Shown here: positions 47,011-59,710 of the stretch, piece after piece | Layout: each line of letters opens with the position of its first letter | Position numbering within the stretch: position 1 is the first letter of the stretch | Assembly: GCA_003586115.2 (NCBI GenBank) | Contig: QVOM02000053.1 | Coordinates: 9,246,187 to 9,310,186 of the forward strand | Source: Salvator merianae | Lineage: Eukaryota; Chordata; Lepidosauria; Squamata; Teiidae | Direction of reading: 5' to 3' | DNA length: 64,000 nt | Position numbers and translations under genes: made by a program | The notes under the pieces: generated by a model | The model's input: only the letters and a program-made list of their open reading frames with translations | What the model was told of the DNA's origin: nothing | Database searches by the model: none

Positions 47011-49579
47011 CGTTACATAATCATAAATTCTTAGCAAAAACCCGATGCAAAATGAAGGCCAATGCCAGCTGAAGAACTGGCACCATAATGGCTCTTGGTG
47101 AGGACTTGAATTGTTGAGTTTGATCCTGTCTATGACTGCAAATTCTTCTGAATAAGTAATAACAAAAATAAAAATCTTGAAATGGTTATCATACGCAATC
47201 CGGATCAATGGGCCAGGCTAATCCTGACCCACTGACCTGGTTTTCAGGCAGGTAAGTGCAGGAAGGGCCAAAGAGAGAAATGATGTCACTACTCCTGTTC
47301 ACTGCATTGTTCTGGAGCATGTACTAGTGCTCCGATTTGGACTTAACCAGCTACTTGTTCCATCAGCACATCTTTGCTCTTTCCTGGCAGCCACTTGCTA
47401 CAGAGTAACTTTGCAGGTCACCTTTTTGGACTCTAGGCAGAATACCTTCAAAGGACTGTGAGAATGATGTACAGTTATCCTTTGAATAATATCCTTTTAT
47501 AAGACACTGTATTCCTTTCACATGTTTGGTAAAATGTGATTTGGCCTCTGAGATACCATTGATTTACCTCCTCGCCACATGCCATTTATTTACTTTGACT
47601 GATGGGGCCTTTCTACTGTGGCACCATTGACTTTGAAATACAGTGGTTGACTGGGCCTCCACAATTCCCTAACTCTCCCATTCTCCATAGGTGGCAATAA
47701 CTTGCATAGCACTGTTTTGCATTGCATTATGGTCTTTGGGTACCAGCCCATTTCATTATATGGATGACCAGTTTAATTGTCTTATCTGTCTACATATTCT
47801 ACATAACCTGGATTATTTGTATTAAAACATTTTTGGCACTTGATTCCAAAGTAGCTTGGTCATCCAAGTTTCAAGTCCTAATTGGGTCTTCTCCTGTATA
47901 CTGTTGTTCTTTCTCCACAACTGAAGCACAGTAGGTGAACTGAGATTATTCAGTGACAATAAGCCAAAACTACCTCACAAAGTCGTATTGGCACGCAGTA
48001 GTAAGGATGAGATTCATGCTCATCACCTTCTGCTTCTTCAATGAAAGGTCAGTTTCCCTAGTTATCTACCAGGAGAGAGAATATGGATGCACCCAAATGA
48101 CAAAGGAAGGGTCCTCAGGAATTAGTGAATAAGTAGACCCATGTGCAACTCGACAACAGGTCAACCCAGCAGGGGAAAGTCACCCTAAGAGCCGCCTCAG
48201 TCATAATACAGGAGAAACTACTCCAAGAATATATTAAGGACCAATGTGTTCCCTCTTTTGCCATTTAGAGTGACAGTAGTGGGAAGAGCCAATATGTCTA
48301 CATATTATATTCCCAATGTTGGCATATACACTGTTGCTGTGGTTAGATGCCACTGAACCAAGGACAACTCCTGCTGAGCACGTGGAGGCACACATACCGT
48401 TGTCTTGGAAGATTTGCCATTATCTTCTTTTCCGGAGATGCAAGGGATTGAAGCTGCAACCATTTGCTTTCCACTGGGTTTCCAAATGATATGTATAGAT
48501 CTTGTCTATTTATTTATTTAAAAAGGTGAATATATTTGGGGAAAATTCTTGCAGAGGAAGTAGCTAAGAAGGCTAGTCTATCTGTAAATATTCAAGCAAA
48601 ACTAACTCTGTGAAGCTCCCAGGCTTAGATTTCAAGGGCATGAACAATTTTGCAACCCAGACTAATTTTGAAAAATGTAGACAGAGACTATCTCAAACCA
48701 TTTCTGTCCGTTGAGAGAATCACTGTATAAGGACCTGGCACACATTGATGCCAGATTGAATGAAGACAGGTGGGGGGATCTACTCTGCTTTGGCATTCAT
48801 CTTTCAGCAATATAAATAACCCAAATCTAATGAACAAACTGGTCAGTCTAAAACAAAATGAATGATCTCACATTACCTTCATGTTCCCACCAGGATAATC
48901 ACAAAAGGTGATCTGTTTCAGTAAATCAATTAGGTTCTACAAGCTGGCTTATTTACCAAACAGAGAACCTTCCAACTGCAGCATTCTCTGCTCTCATCTG
49001 TAATCTGGCAGTTCAAGGTTCCTTTATTTGTTTGTTTTTTTCAGAATGAAAAGTTAAAGGGATAAAATGTTCTTTAATCACTCATTTCTTCCAAAGTGCC
49101 TGATTCTTCTTTAAGCCAATTTTTATTTAAGCATTGCTGCCTAGGACTTTTCTTTGTGGTCCCAGCCAAGCAATCAGATGGTTTCTTCAAAGGGGAAAAG
49201 TTAAAAAAAAAGAAAAAAGATCCGCTGACAATTTTTATAAAGGGTATGTTAACATTTAGGAGATTTTTGATTCTATGGGAATGGCTTACATAAGAATAAT
49301 CTACAGGACTAGATGCTCTGCTTTGTTTCTAATTTTGTTTGCAACTCAGTAATACCTTCTGTGATAGCTTTTGGGTTTTAAATGTTAGATGTCCAACACT
49401 AATTGTACTTTTCATTTGTATGTGCTGGTAATTGATCAGAATAATATACCTTGTACCTTGACATTTGAGAGTTTTCATTGCAAATGATGAAATTTGCAGC
49501 CCTTGAGCTGCCTTCAAAAACCAACATTGTGCCCTGGTGTTAAGGACTGTGTTTTGATTTTATTTATTTATATAAACAA
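47011..49579. other. no gene recognised
   Basis: The first 180 bases may be the 3' tail of the LINE relic just upstream. A MITE-like terminus gtgcaggaagggcc lies at 47256-47269. The rest (47.3-49.5 kb) is unique sequence with no exon recognised. Confidence 0.3.
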
Positions 49580-49940
49580 AAGTCCCAGGTTGGTGAACAC
49601 ATAAGATAAAACTCAATAAAATCTATTTTTTTTAAAAAAGAACTAATATTATGGGAAGAAGGAAAAAAGACAAAATTAATCACCAAATGTCTAGGTGAAT
49701 AGAATTTTTTTGCTAGTTGCCAAAATGTTTCCAGTGTTGCTCTGTGACATATCTCTGAGGGAAGATTATTCTAAAGACTGGGAGCTTCCATGGAAAAAAC
49801 CCTCTATCATTATCTCACCAACTTCATAGAAGGATGGAGCTTCTAAGACAAATGAGGATATTAACTCCATGTAGCACCACCCTTTCTAGTATGCCACTCT
49901 TATTTGGTTTCACTGGTTCATTCTTAACTTTGCTAGGGAA
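49580..49940 (+). repeat. decayed reptile interspersed repeat
   Basis: The order caaatgtctaggtgaataga, ttgccaaaatgtttccag, ctctgagggaagattattct and ggaaaaaaccctct corresponds to a widespread lizard repeat whose family I cannot name. It lies directly beside a CR1 copy. Confidence 0.5.
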
Positions 49941-49978
49941 TCTCATAGCTATAGATTCTGGTCATTGACTGTACAAAT

Positions 49979-50324
49979 AGAATCACAGAATCATAGAGTT
50001 GGAAGGGACCTCCAGGGTCATCGAGTCCAACCCCCTGCTCAATGCAGGATTCAGGGAACCATCCCAGACAGATGTCTGTCCAGCCTCTCTCTGAAGACCT
50101 CCAGTCAAGGAGAGCCCACCACCTCCTGTGGTAACCTGTTCCAATGACTGATTGCCCTTACGGTCAGAAAGTTTTTTCTAATATCTAGCCTGTATCTACT
50201 TCCTCAAAGTTTCATCCCATTGTTTCTAGTCCTTCCTTCTTGCACAATTGAGAATAGGGACAATCCTTCTGCACTGTCATAGCCCTTCAGATACTTGAAA
50301 ACAACTATCATGTCTCCTCTCATT
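49979..50324 (-). mobile_element. CR1 LINE, 5'-truncated, antisense
   Basis: The + strand starts agaatcacagaatcatagag and continues ttggaagggacctccagggt and gtccaaccccctgctcaatg, the complement of the CR1 3' UTR. The terminal octamer-type repeat (attctatgattctgtgattc on the minus strand) marks the true 3' end. It lacks any ORF2 part. It is the best preserved LINE in the window. Confidence 0.92.
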
Positions 50325-50763
50325 CATTCCCATAGCTATAAAACTGACAGACAACTTGACAATGCAAAGGTTCAGAAGTAGTCCACTGTTCCAACTAAAT
50401 TCTGCTGAAATGGTTACAGACAAAGTCTGCAGTACTCACCTTGGTATGTTTGTCAATGCATTTTATCTGTATAAAATAAGCTGTACATCCTTCAGCATAA
50501 TGGAAGCAGCCTACCAGTGAAGTAATGATCAGAGTCTCCTTAAAACACGTAGTCCTTTAGTCCAGAGATGGAGAGTCCATGCTTCTCTTGCTGGTGTTGG
50601 ACTTCAGTTCCAGTCACTACTGGATGTCGACCATTGTGATTAGGGCTGAAGACGGTTGGAAACCAAGAACTTTCAAGAGAGCAAGAAGTTCCCATTACTG
50701 TCTTAGGAGCAATGCTTAAAATATACGAGAGAAGGAAGCAACAGCACTCCATGTAAGCAAACA

Positions 50764-50835
50764 TTATTTCTTTCTTTATCTATTGGCATTTTTATTCCGG
50801 CTCTATATCAAAGTTCTCAGGGTAAGTTGCATGTG
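50764..50835 (+). repeat. SINE/LINE tail fragment
   Basis: ttatctattggcatttttat, ttccggctctatatcaaag and tctcagggtaagttgcatg are in the order of the common reptile repeat also seen at 20270 and 43377. Confidence 0.55.
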
Positions 50836-50930
50836 TCTCTTCTATGGGTGTTGTTATCATCTGAACAGTCTCCAGGCATGTGCATTCCCTAGAACTCACA
50901 GTAGAATTTTATGCTTTATCCACATGCATG

Positions 50931-50976
50931 AAGGAAGGAAGGAAGGAAGGAAGGAAGGAAGGAAGGAAGGAAGGAA
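50931..50976. repeat. (GGAA)n microsatellite
   Basis: About 11 GGAA units, the third such array in the window. Confidence 0.97.
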
Positions 50977-51921
50977 CTTAGAAACTTAGATGTGGTAGCA
51001 AGTGGCAGCTAGTATTCCCATTAATGTGGATAGAATTGTGATGGAAACACTAAAGTATGTCAGATATGACTCCTGAGCCACTTTTTAAATTCTTTTTGTG
51101 TGTAGATACAGCTTCACACAAGTTTACTCACAAATACATTCCATTTTCAGCTTATCTCACAAGACAGTGGGAGTAAGTTTGCAGATAAGGTCATATCCAG
51201 TAGGCTTTTGCTCTTAAAAAATCATTGGATCTGATCAGAAAGTAGGATCCAATCATGTGTTTGATATTATCATATTTTCACAATCACATTTGATTTGTTC
51301 TAACAGTGTCTGGTAGTACCATTATCAGATCCAATAAACATGTACATTCAGACCCCCAGAATCAGATTAACAATAAGTAGTGCATGTGCTACAAAGTTTG
51401 ACAACCTTGCTCATCTGATTAGCTACTGTGGAGCTATAAAAAAATTATCTAAAAAAACTTCTGGGCATTCTTGCCTTTTCATTGAAAGTGATAACAGTCC
51501 ATTTAAGCATAACCACACAGAGATCTGTCCTCTGTGATCTGCAGCGAAATTATCAGTACTGAGGCATTTGTCACATCTTTTCACAGGACATGTCATTTTT
51601 CATGAGGGCGGCTTGGTTATCTTGTAGAGTATGCAAACAAAGTTATAAAGCCTACAAATTAAAGCAAGGATGAACACTCTGTTCTTTGGCTAATGCAATG
51701 TACAATATTCTATACTCCCATATCAAAATTGCATCTATTTTAATATACAGTAATTACACCAGAAAGGATTTCTGTCTCAACAGATGATGAATGTCTCAGT
51801 GCTGGCACAGTATAGCGCTTCATGTGAACTTCATTGTTCTACAGTGCACAAAAGAAATCACTATTGAGTCTTGCTGCCTACAAGCAATTGATGATGTTTC
51901 TTTCGTTGTTCTGATAGTTTA
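50977..51921. other. no gene recognised
   Basis: Unique AT-rich sequence with no recognised feature. Confidence 0.3.
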
Positions 51922-52260
51922 TAGGAATGTGCACAAATGAAATTTGCATACTCATTTCACTGTCAAAGCAAAACCTCAAATTTTTTTGCTTTGTCGGTTA
52001 ATTATAACATCGAAAAAATGTGTTTTTCACATTCGCTTTTGCACTTTTTGCTGGTAAAGTACCATTTTTTCACTGAAAAAACACAGCAAAAACATGAATA
52101 TTTTATCGAATTTTCATTTTTGCAAACAGAAGACTGGTTCAATTCAACAGAAGTTCTGGAAATGCAAAAAACCCACATTTTTTCTTTCAATGTGAATGTA
52201 TGCAAGTGCAAAATATTTGATTGAATTTGCAAATGTGAATTGAATTTTGCACATCTCTCG
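51922..52260. mobile_element. AT-rich hAT-like MITE, family D copy 3
   Basis: Left end taggaatgtgcacaaatg and right end aattttgcacatctct are inverted repeats. The interior is a series of tgcattttt / aaaaatgc-type words, giving open frames on both strands that are artefacts. It is the best preserved of the three D copies and shares its tagg-atgtgcac end with the foldback element at 41333. Confidence 0.7.
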
Positions 52261-54852
52261 ATGGTTATCAAATATATGTAAGTGGAAGAAAACTACCTTC
52301 TGTAAGGATGAAAGCTGGTTGAGTCCTAATGATTTCCAAGCAATTAATAACACACTCCTCTGTGACAGATTATTGCTCAAGTTGAACATCTCACATGTAA
52401 GCTTTAAGGAGTTTGGATTGCTTCAATTTTCTTTAGTCTAGAGATCAGAATAGACGTATAAGTAATAATCCGCAGACTGCTTAAATTCCACAGACTCCCT
52501 TGGGAGTTAAGTTCTCCATTTTAAAGATGGCGGTCACCTGCAAAGGTTATGTTCACTTTTATTTAATGATGTAGAAAAAATCTATAGTTACCTGTTTTGA
52601 AATTCTGTTTTCCTAGTAATGATTCTGAGGTCACTGGGAAATGTGGGAGGGGTACAATCAGAGATCAATTTCTTTCAAAGTAAAGATTCCTTTGTTTCAG
52701 ATTTTCATTTAGCTTCCAGGCAAAGTAACTCCTGTGGTTCCGCATTAATGCCAAGCTTCCATTTTATAATGGAGGTTACACGACTGAGTGAAAAAGAAGC
52801 TCATTGTCATGGTAGCACAGGCGCCCATATGGGCTGTGTACACTTTTGGGTGAAATGCTCACAGGGGCAACCCTATGTTCCCCTTCCCAACAGAACATCT
52901 GATTCTACATGAGGCAAGGCAGCCACAAGTCTCAATCATTTCAAATAGGACGGCAATGCTCCCTTTTGAAAATAGGTAGGTGAGTTTTTTTTTCATTTTG
53001 CTCTGCTAGATTGCAACTTCCTTGAGTAAGATTGCAAATTGTCATTGTTAGAAAGGTTTGATTGTCAGTTGTAAGCTGCTTTGTGTGGTAATTTGTCTTT
53101 AAAAAAATCACAAAGACAACAATGAAAACCTCCTTTGTATTTGAAATTGAAGCCCCCTCACCCTTTCCAGCTCACTCCCAGAGTTTGATCTGACCCTAAA
53201 AGATTGCAGCTTATTCTCCACTGGCAAAAAGCAGGAAAGTCATAGAGATATGGAAAGGCAGGCAGAAACCAGGCAGGGAGGAAAAGCCAGCCAGTCAGAA
53301 GAAGACAGAAAAAGGACAAAATCCACATTGAGACTAAATTGTGCTCACTCCCAAACTTATTTTCCTTTTTTCCTCCCAGTGAAATATCTACCTATCAGTA
53401 CAAAGCCAAAAAAAAACCGATGCAGCTCATAACTGCTGCACTGCCAAAATACATACTTGGGAAATAGTCAAAATTATCTCTACTTTAGGAGAGGTAGGTT
53501 AACTGTGTCCTCACCTGTGAGACTTGATCAAGCTTGATCCCAAAAGCTGAGGCAATCGAAACTAGGAATAACTGTAGACCAAATGGAGTGTAATCCAGAT
53601 CAGGAGGTTCCTTTAACATATTGACTTGGCTTTCCCATGTGAGTCTGTACATAGTTTTTCATTGCTTGGTTGGTTGGATGATTGATTGATTGATTTCCTC
53701 AAATAAGCTGCATTAACAGTCAGAAAAGCAACCCTACTCTTAGGCAGAGTCAGTTAGTACACGATGGTGGAAGGTTAGAGCTAGGCTTTGCCATTTTCAT
53801 GGCTCACTCTGTGCAAAAGTGGCCCTTATTCCTTAGCCTTATCTCTAGGCCACAAACTGCTTCAGACTGAACTGTCTGGGGCAGGAAAATACAAAGCTTT
53901 GAAATGCATGAACTGATAAAAAAGAATAATTTTCATTTCCTTCCTTTGAAAGTTCTCGATTTCTATTCCATCTGCAAAGATTTCGACTTTCTTGATGTAC
54001 TAACTCCATATGAACATGGTTTTCCTAGTTTGTTCCAAATTTCAAGCTGTGTGCTGCTTACACATACAGTGACAGAACTTACTTGATAACTATGGTTAAT
54101 AATGATGCTAGCACAGGAATTTCATATAAGGGTGCCACTGCACCTTCAGACTTGGAATGTGTGACTGAAATGCCATCTATTTCTTAAGTTCATGCATCCA
54201 AATGAACCACCACCATCCCAAAAGAGGGAAGTCTAAGAAGAAATCATATATTTGTTCATTCATGCAGGACCTGAAGATTCAGTCTAGTATCAAGAGAGTT
54301 ACAGATCATAGTTCTTTTCCCCATTCCCCTCCCTCTTTCATTTTGGAAGGAACAATACACTGAAGTGTTGCTATTATGAATTGAAGCCTCTCTGTCTCCT
54401 CTTTCTTGGAAACATATTTCTGTGCACTTTTCATTTTTATTCACTACACAATGAGCCAAGCCAAATAATAACAAAACAAACCCAAATTAGGAACAGCGTT
54501 CTCATTGCCTCCAGCCATAGAGAACTGAAGTGTGATGTGATGATGACAGACAAATCCTTATTCTCATTTGAGATCCTGTCTAGTAAAAAAAGTAAAGGAT
54601 GTCATAAGTATCTTTTCCAGGGCTTTGCCCATCTCACTGCATTCATTCTGCAGTTTTCGGCAGCATCCTACTTCATGCCATGCAACCACTGCACAACCTG
54701 CAGTGTTTTTATGCAGATAGAGATGATTTGTGATGAAGCTATGGTTCCTGATTAGAGCATATGATGTGCCTTGCTTTTTCAGCACTCAGATGACTTATTT
54801 AGCCAGGCATAAGTGAGATACATTATGTATCCCAGCTATGTTGCTCCATGAC
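52261..54852. other. no gene recognised
   Basis: Mostly unique AT-rich sequence. A ggttggttggatgattgattg simple-repeat stretch lies at about 53668-53695. A 124-codon open frame starts at 54381 but has no domain or exon boundaries, so it is not called. Confidence 0.3.
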
Positions 54853-54879
54853 TAGGATCTAGAAATAGGATCTAGAAAT
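54853..54879. repeat. 13-14 bp tandem duplication
   Basis: aggatctagaaat is repeated in direct succession. Confidence 0.9.
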
Positions 54880-54988
54880 AAGGTTACATCCTCAAGCAGA
54901 TAACTGTGAATGCAGATACACTTTGACATATTTAGGAAAAGGAAAAAGTGAGAATTAAAAGATTCACAATAAAACCAATATTAAAAAC

Positions 54989-55002
54989 GGGGGGGGGGGG
55001 GG
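54989..55002. repeat. G14 homopolymer
   Basis: Fourteen uninterrupted G residues (54989-55002), the longest G run in the window. Length may be unreliable because of sequencing. Confidence 0.9.
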
Positions 55003-55739
55003 AAGAGACCCTCCCTGAAGGCAAAACTTGCTTCTGCTTTTATATATGAAATTGAAACAGAAAATCTCATAGAGATATCAAATGGTGTTTAGGCTTCTTG
55101 ATGGAGCAGAGATGGAATCTCCAAAGACCTGTAGCTTTCTTTTTTATATCTAATATAAAAATGAATTGCAATTGTTTGGGGTGTAGGTCAGATACACATT
55201 TATACCAAATAAATCTTAAGTACAGTTCAAAAGAACCCTCCATCTGATGTTGAAATGAAAGGATGTCTGCCATCTTTCTCTCTTTTCCCTCTAGTATTTT
55301 ATTACAATATATGATTCCCTCTCAGACAATGGATCCTTGGCCAGGAAGTGAGAGTTATTGTCAGATTAAGTAGAGCCATATGTGTCTAGCTGAAATTCAT
55401 ACAATGAAATGATCCATGGAGACAGACACATGGATACAGAAGAGATGGAGACAACAAAAAACAAACAAAGAAATAAAAAAACACAGACAATACAGCAATA
55501 AATAGATATTGCTAACCCGTCACCCCAACCAGATAATGAATAAAGATATGGAATATATATTGTTGTTGTTGTTATTATTATTATTTTTAAAACCTACATT
55601 TTAAGATCAAGGACATACTCCATAATAAATCAATCCAGTTTTCTCTGTAGGCATTCCTAATCAAGAAGAAAAGCAGGAAGAACCTTCCTCTTTCTCCTAT
55701 TGGTGTGCCATTGTCTGGGCGCTAGCCCAGTCAATTAAC
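55003..55739. other. no gene recognised
   Basis: AT-rich sequence with a TTG/TTA trinucleotide run at 55558-55587. No other feature. Confidence 0.3.
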
Positions 55740-56020
55740 TGATGGACGTATCTTAATAACAATATGTTCTATCCAGGGCTACTTTGAAGGTGATTTGGAA
55801 ATTTCAGTTGGTCTAAGATGCCTTAGGCCAATAGTCATTTACCCACAGGAAATATGACAGAGTGACTGTGCTAAGCCATCCAGTCTCCACTTGGAACCCC
55901 ACCAGTGAGGTGTTATAGAACAGACCTTTTCCTCATCAGTCGTAGGCCTTCTCCTATAATCTCTGGTCCCATCTTAAATAGCCAGCCTTGTGATTAAATC
56001 CTGGTACACAAGCTCCACTC
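55740..56020 (+). pseudogene. L2-clade LINE ORF 3' part, dead
   Basis: ctactttgaaggtgatttgg, aaatttcagttggtctaaga and the following conceptual residues (LKVIWKFQLV, then RKYDRVTVL.HP..W) align in order with the region after the reverse transcriptase in L2-type LINEs (KMIRKLQLVQNAAAR, then EHITPVL..LHW). Stops and frameshifts are frequent. It is the opposite strand to the fragment at 38800. Confidence 0.6.
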
Positions 56021-57204
56021 CTTGGTCGCTTTTTGATCATATTTTGTCTTAATACTTCTCAGCCTGCATGTGTTAAGTAGTGCTGAAAATTAGCCTTCGG
56101 TCTGTGAATGGCAGACGGCATTAAGGGGATGCCTCTTTCCATCTACACAGAAAACTTACAATGAGAATGAATTTGTAATTACACACATGTCAAAATAGAG
56201 AGCATGATATTTTGCAGGGTCTTTATTGAACATTACTTTTTCTTTTTTTTCTTTTTTTCTGTATGGGGAAACAAAGTGGCAGGGGGAATCTTCATTGTAT
56301 GTCATATTTGGCATGGGACTTTTGTAAATCTTGGCCAACATTCATCACTTTTTCTTTTTCCTTTCTTTCTCCCTCCCTCTTTTTTGTTCCACATTTCTCC
56401 AACAAAACTCTCTGACAACCTGCTATCCTATGATTGATGTACTTATTTCTACTAAACTATCGCTAACCAAGCATATCATTTTTATACAGTAAGTGTATAT
56501 TCAATTTCCTACAGTTTTGAGTACTAAACTGTCTCAGTGGTGGAACAAATACATAGAATGGGGTACGAGGGTCTTGCCAATCTTATGCAAATGCCTTGAT
56601 TGGGGTAGAGGGGGAATGAAAAGGGCAGTTTTTTTTTTATTTTGCTTTGTTTTTTTGTCAGTGGTTAAGAGCCTGGCTTTGCTGTTTGTAAAAATTACAG
56701 CAAAAAGAATGTGGGTGTGGAATTTCTTGTAAGTAGGATAACAGAGATTCATTATCTTGCTATACATGTTTTTTCTCCTTCTCTCTTTATTATCATCTAT
56801 TTGAAGAGGCAATGCAGGCATTTGTTGTGGTTTAAAAACTTGCAAGACCTAACTCATCCCTGGAGATGAGATGAACCCAGGGAAAAAGGGAGGCAGGGAG
56901 GCAAAAACAGATGAGATATCTTTTGCCATGAGATATCTTTTGTCCTTTAAGAGTTCCTGGGTGCCCTCATCTGAGCCTTGGCAAATTTATTCAGGTGGCA
57001 CATGGCGAGTTTCAGAGACAGTGACTGCGTATTTCCCATGTGTGATTGACACCCTAAAAGGACTTTGGCATGTTACCAAAAGTGGATGTGAACAGGTCTT
57101 AACATATCCAGTGAATGGAGCTTGTCCTTTTCTTCCCCCTTCCCTCTGTTTTGTACAAGGGACTTATGTCAATAGTGTTACATACATCCCCTTTGCTAGG
57201 TAGG
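56021..57204. other. no gene recognised
   Basis: T-rich runs at about 56238-56262 and 56629-56657. Otherwise unique, with a purine-rich stretch at about 56868-56905. Confidence 0.3.
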
Positions 57205-57622
57205 CTTGCAAGAACTGCTCACGCTCCTACAATTTCATGGAAAGGGGATAAGACATGAATAAACTTCTGATTCACGGTGGTTCAGAGCTACTCTGGACTG
57301 AAGGGAGCACTCTCGATCAGCAGCGTTTGCACCCTCTTCCAGGCGTGACTCTGCAAGTGGGTATGGTGACACAGCTGTGGCTGTGGTTGCACAATTGTGC
57401 TCTGCAACCTGATCACCATGGCAATGTCCAGGCACATGCCAGATGTTGCTGAGGCTGTTGCCATGGCAATCCAGTCTGCCCTGATCAGGCCAAGCACACT
57501 TCGAGTGCTGGTGGTCTGATCTGGGCCTTTACCATCCCTTGGAGTGTGAATGGCCACTTCTATGCCTGATCTTTATTGCCTGATATGGTATTACTGTACC
57601 ATGTAGTATGTGAGTAGGCCCG
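57205..57622. mobile_element. hAT-like MITE, family A copy 6
   Basis: The right end gtgagtaggccc (57609-57620) is a family A terminus; the left end near 57210 (actgctcacgctcc) is decayed. The interior carries tgttgccatggcaatccag and gtgtgaatggccac, as in other copies. Left boundary uncertain by tens of bases. Confidence 0.5.
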
Positions 57623-57883
57623 CTGTCTTCTCTTCAGTCCTCTTATTCAATATTTCTTTAATATTGCTTTTGTAAATATCTATGAATTTAACCTTTTTTT
57701 TTAATGAGAAGGCTCTTACATTTTTAACACACGCACACCAATGTACACAGCCCTTCCCTCTCTGTAGCCTCTGTCCTTTGGGCATCCCAAAATGAAAAGA
57801 AAAGAAAAAGAAAAGAAAACTTGGTCTGCATTGTCACACTAGAATAACAATAAAAAGGGGTTGAAAAGTGGCTGAGAGGTGGT
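57623..57883. other. no gene recognised
   Basis: Unique sequence with an AAAAG-type simple stretch at about 57793-57820. Confidence 0.35.
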
Positions 57884-57985
57884 GGTGTCCACAAGTGCAT
57901 GCTTTAATCCAAATTAAAGGCCAGAAAATGCACTTCCAACATGCAGTCTATGACCTTTAATATGGATTAGAATGGGAACCCTAGC
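57884..57985. mobile_element. MITE family F copy 2
   Basis: taatccaaattaaagg (57905-57920) and cctttaatatggatta (57954-57969) are inverted repeats with one mismatch, bracketing aaaatgcacttccaa, the complement of the core of the copy at 31731. Confidence 0.65.
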
Positions 57986-59360
57986 ACCTGCATTCTACCA
58001 AGTCTATGCTGCTTTCGGGCTGCCTTAAAAAAAATGTGTGAGGATGCAGTGTTATTTCCACAAGAGAGGGGGGGAAAAAAAGAGCTAAAAGAGAAATGTC
58101 TTCTACATTGAATGCCATTTTCTGCTCCTTTCTCCCTACTGTGTGCCAAATCACGGCATCTGTTCCTGCTGTTCTTTAGTTCTTCCATCCAGCGTGTTTT
58201 TCAACTTCCGAGGAACATTTGTGGTTCTTAAATCCAAAGGTCATGTTTAACATTAGAAGGATGGGTTTTTTTTTCCTCCTCTTTTAAAATGGGGGTAGGG
58301 CAGGGAAGGAGTGAAAAAGAAGACACAACAAATGCAGGAAAGATTGGGTTTGTATCTGTTGAAAATGGTCATGGTGGCATTTTTTTTTTCTTTTCCAGTT
58401 ACCCTTTGCATTCCTTATTAGTTTTTGTGTCAAGTGAATTCCTCAAATGTTTCAGCATACTTTTTTTTTTTTTTTTTTAAAGAAACAACCTAGGGATTAT
58501 GGATTGCAAACTGTTAAAAGATTTGTGACCCACATGTCCACTGGCTTAGTGTATTCAGCACACATTCATTCACAGCATGGAGAAGGCACACCTTTGTTAG
58601 AACAGGGAGGAAAATCAGGCTGCATTTAAACCCCTCCAGGTTTCTTCTAAACAGAGGCTCTTACAGTAAATACTCAAAATTCTCTTGAATTATATATGAC
58701 TGTTTTATGCAGAGACAGTGAGCTCCAGCAACCAAATTTTTTTTCTTTCCTTCACAGTGCTTCAAACTGTGAACCAAGGTCTCAAATGCCAGCACTGTGT
58801 CTTGAATTATACTTCAATTGTTATGCTCATTAGAAACTTGGATCCAATGGTCCTTGATAAGATACAGGACTTCTAAAGTTCTCCACTTAATTATTAGCAG
58901 AAAATAAAATTGAAAGGAGGAACATCATGAGGCGTAATAGCTGGCACTACCGAACACCATGGGATAACGTTTCTCCTAAGTTTTTCTTTTCTTCTTGCTT
59001 TCTTTTGCTTCCACCATAAGTATTAACCATGTTGCAGCATCTAAACCAGCACTTTACAAATTCTACAAGCTCAAGTACAGGTTTATTTCAAAGTTTTGCA
59101 CCAATATCAAAAGAAGAAGAAAATTATGGGCAATCAAAAGAAGAAAAAGAAAAAGATTACACAAAAAAATCTGCAAAGCAAACTTCTAGGCAGGGAAGAA
59201 AAAGAGGTGGAAAAAAAAGTCCAAGAACTGTTCTAGAGAATTATATCCTGAAAATGTTCTCCTGGAACAAGTGAGGGTTTCACCTCTGTCTTACATATCA
59301 CCCCCAGTTTATGGTCAGAATAACCTAAAATGGTTTGTTCTCAATTGCATATAAATCATA
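57986..59360. promoter_or_regulatory. mostly unique block, candidate conserved non-coding DNA
   Basis: Repeat-poor sequence apart from a T18 run at about 58461-58479. The part at 58130-58250 retains CpGs (aatcacggcat, cagcgtg, ttccgagg). No exon recognised. Functional status is inference. Confidence 0.25.
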
Positions 59361-59710
59361 TAGGTATACATTGCGTGTGTGCGTGGTTTTGAAAGTGCAT
59401 GCAAGATACTAAAAGTTCTAAGATTATTTCCACAGTTCATGGGCTGGAAGGGACTAGCAGTAGCCTGCTCCAATGGCTGTCCGCATTTGGACAGCTCATC
59501 AGAGCCTAGCGTGAACTTCCAGCTTCAAAGTCAGCATGGAGTCTTCGAAGGCTGGGAACTGAATAGGGACTCTGGTCCAATGATGGACCTCTTGAAAGAG
59601 ATCCGCAACAAGATCAGAATACGGTGCCATATTGGTCCTGCATCTGGTCCACCATTTTGTCTGTGGAGGTGTGGGGCTTGCCCTTATTCTGAAACTGTGC
59701 AGAAAGGGCC
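59361..59710. mobile_element. probable MITE remnant with shared terminus
   Basis: GC-richer segment ending in gtgcagaaagggcc (59697-59710), the terminus shared with families B and C. The left end was not found. The 114-codon open frame inside shows no known domain. Confidence 0.4.

Noticed and set aside
51937..52441. Cluster of open frames on both strands of 60 to 95 codons
   Set aside because: They lie mainly in the AT-rich MITE, whose ttttgca words avoid stops in some frames.
54381..54755. 124-codon plus-strand frame
   Set aside because: No domain, no clean exon boundaries, an overlapping frame on the other strand, ordinary AT-rich sequence.
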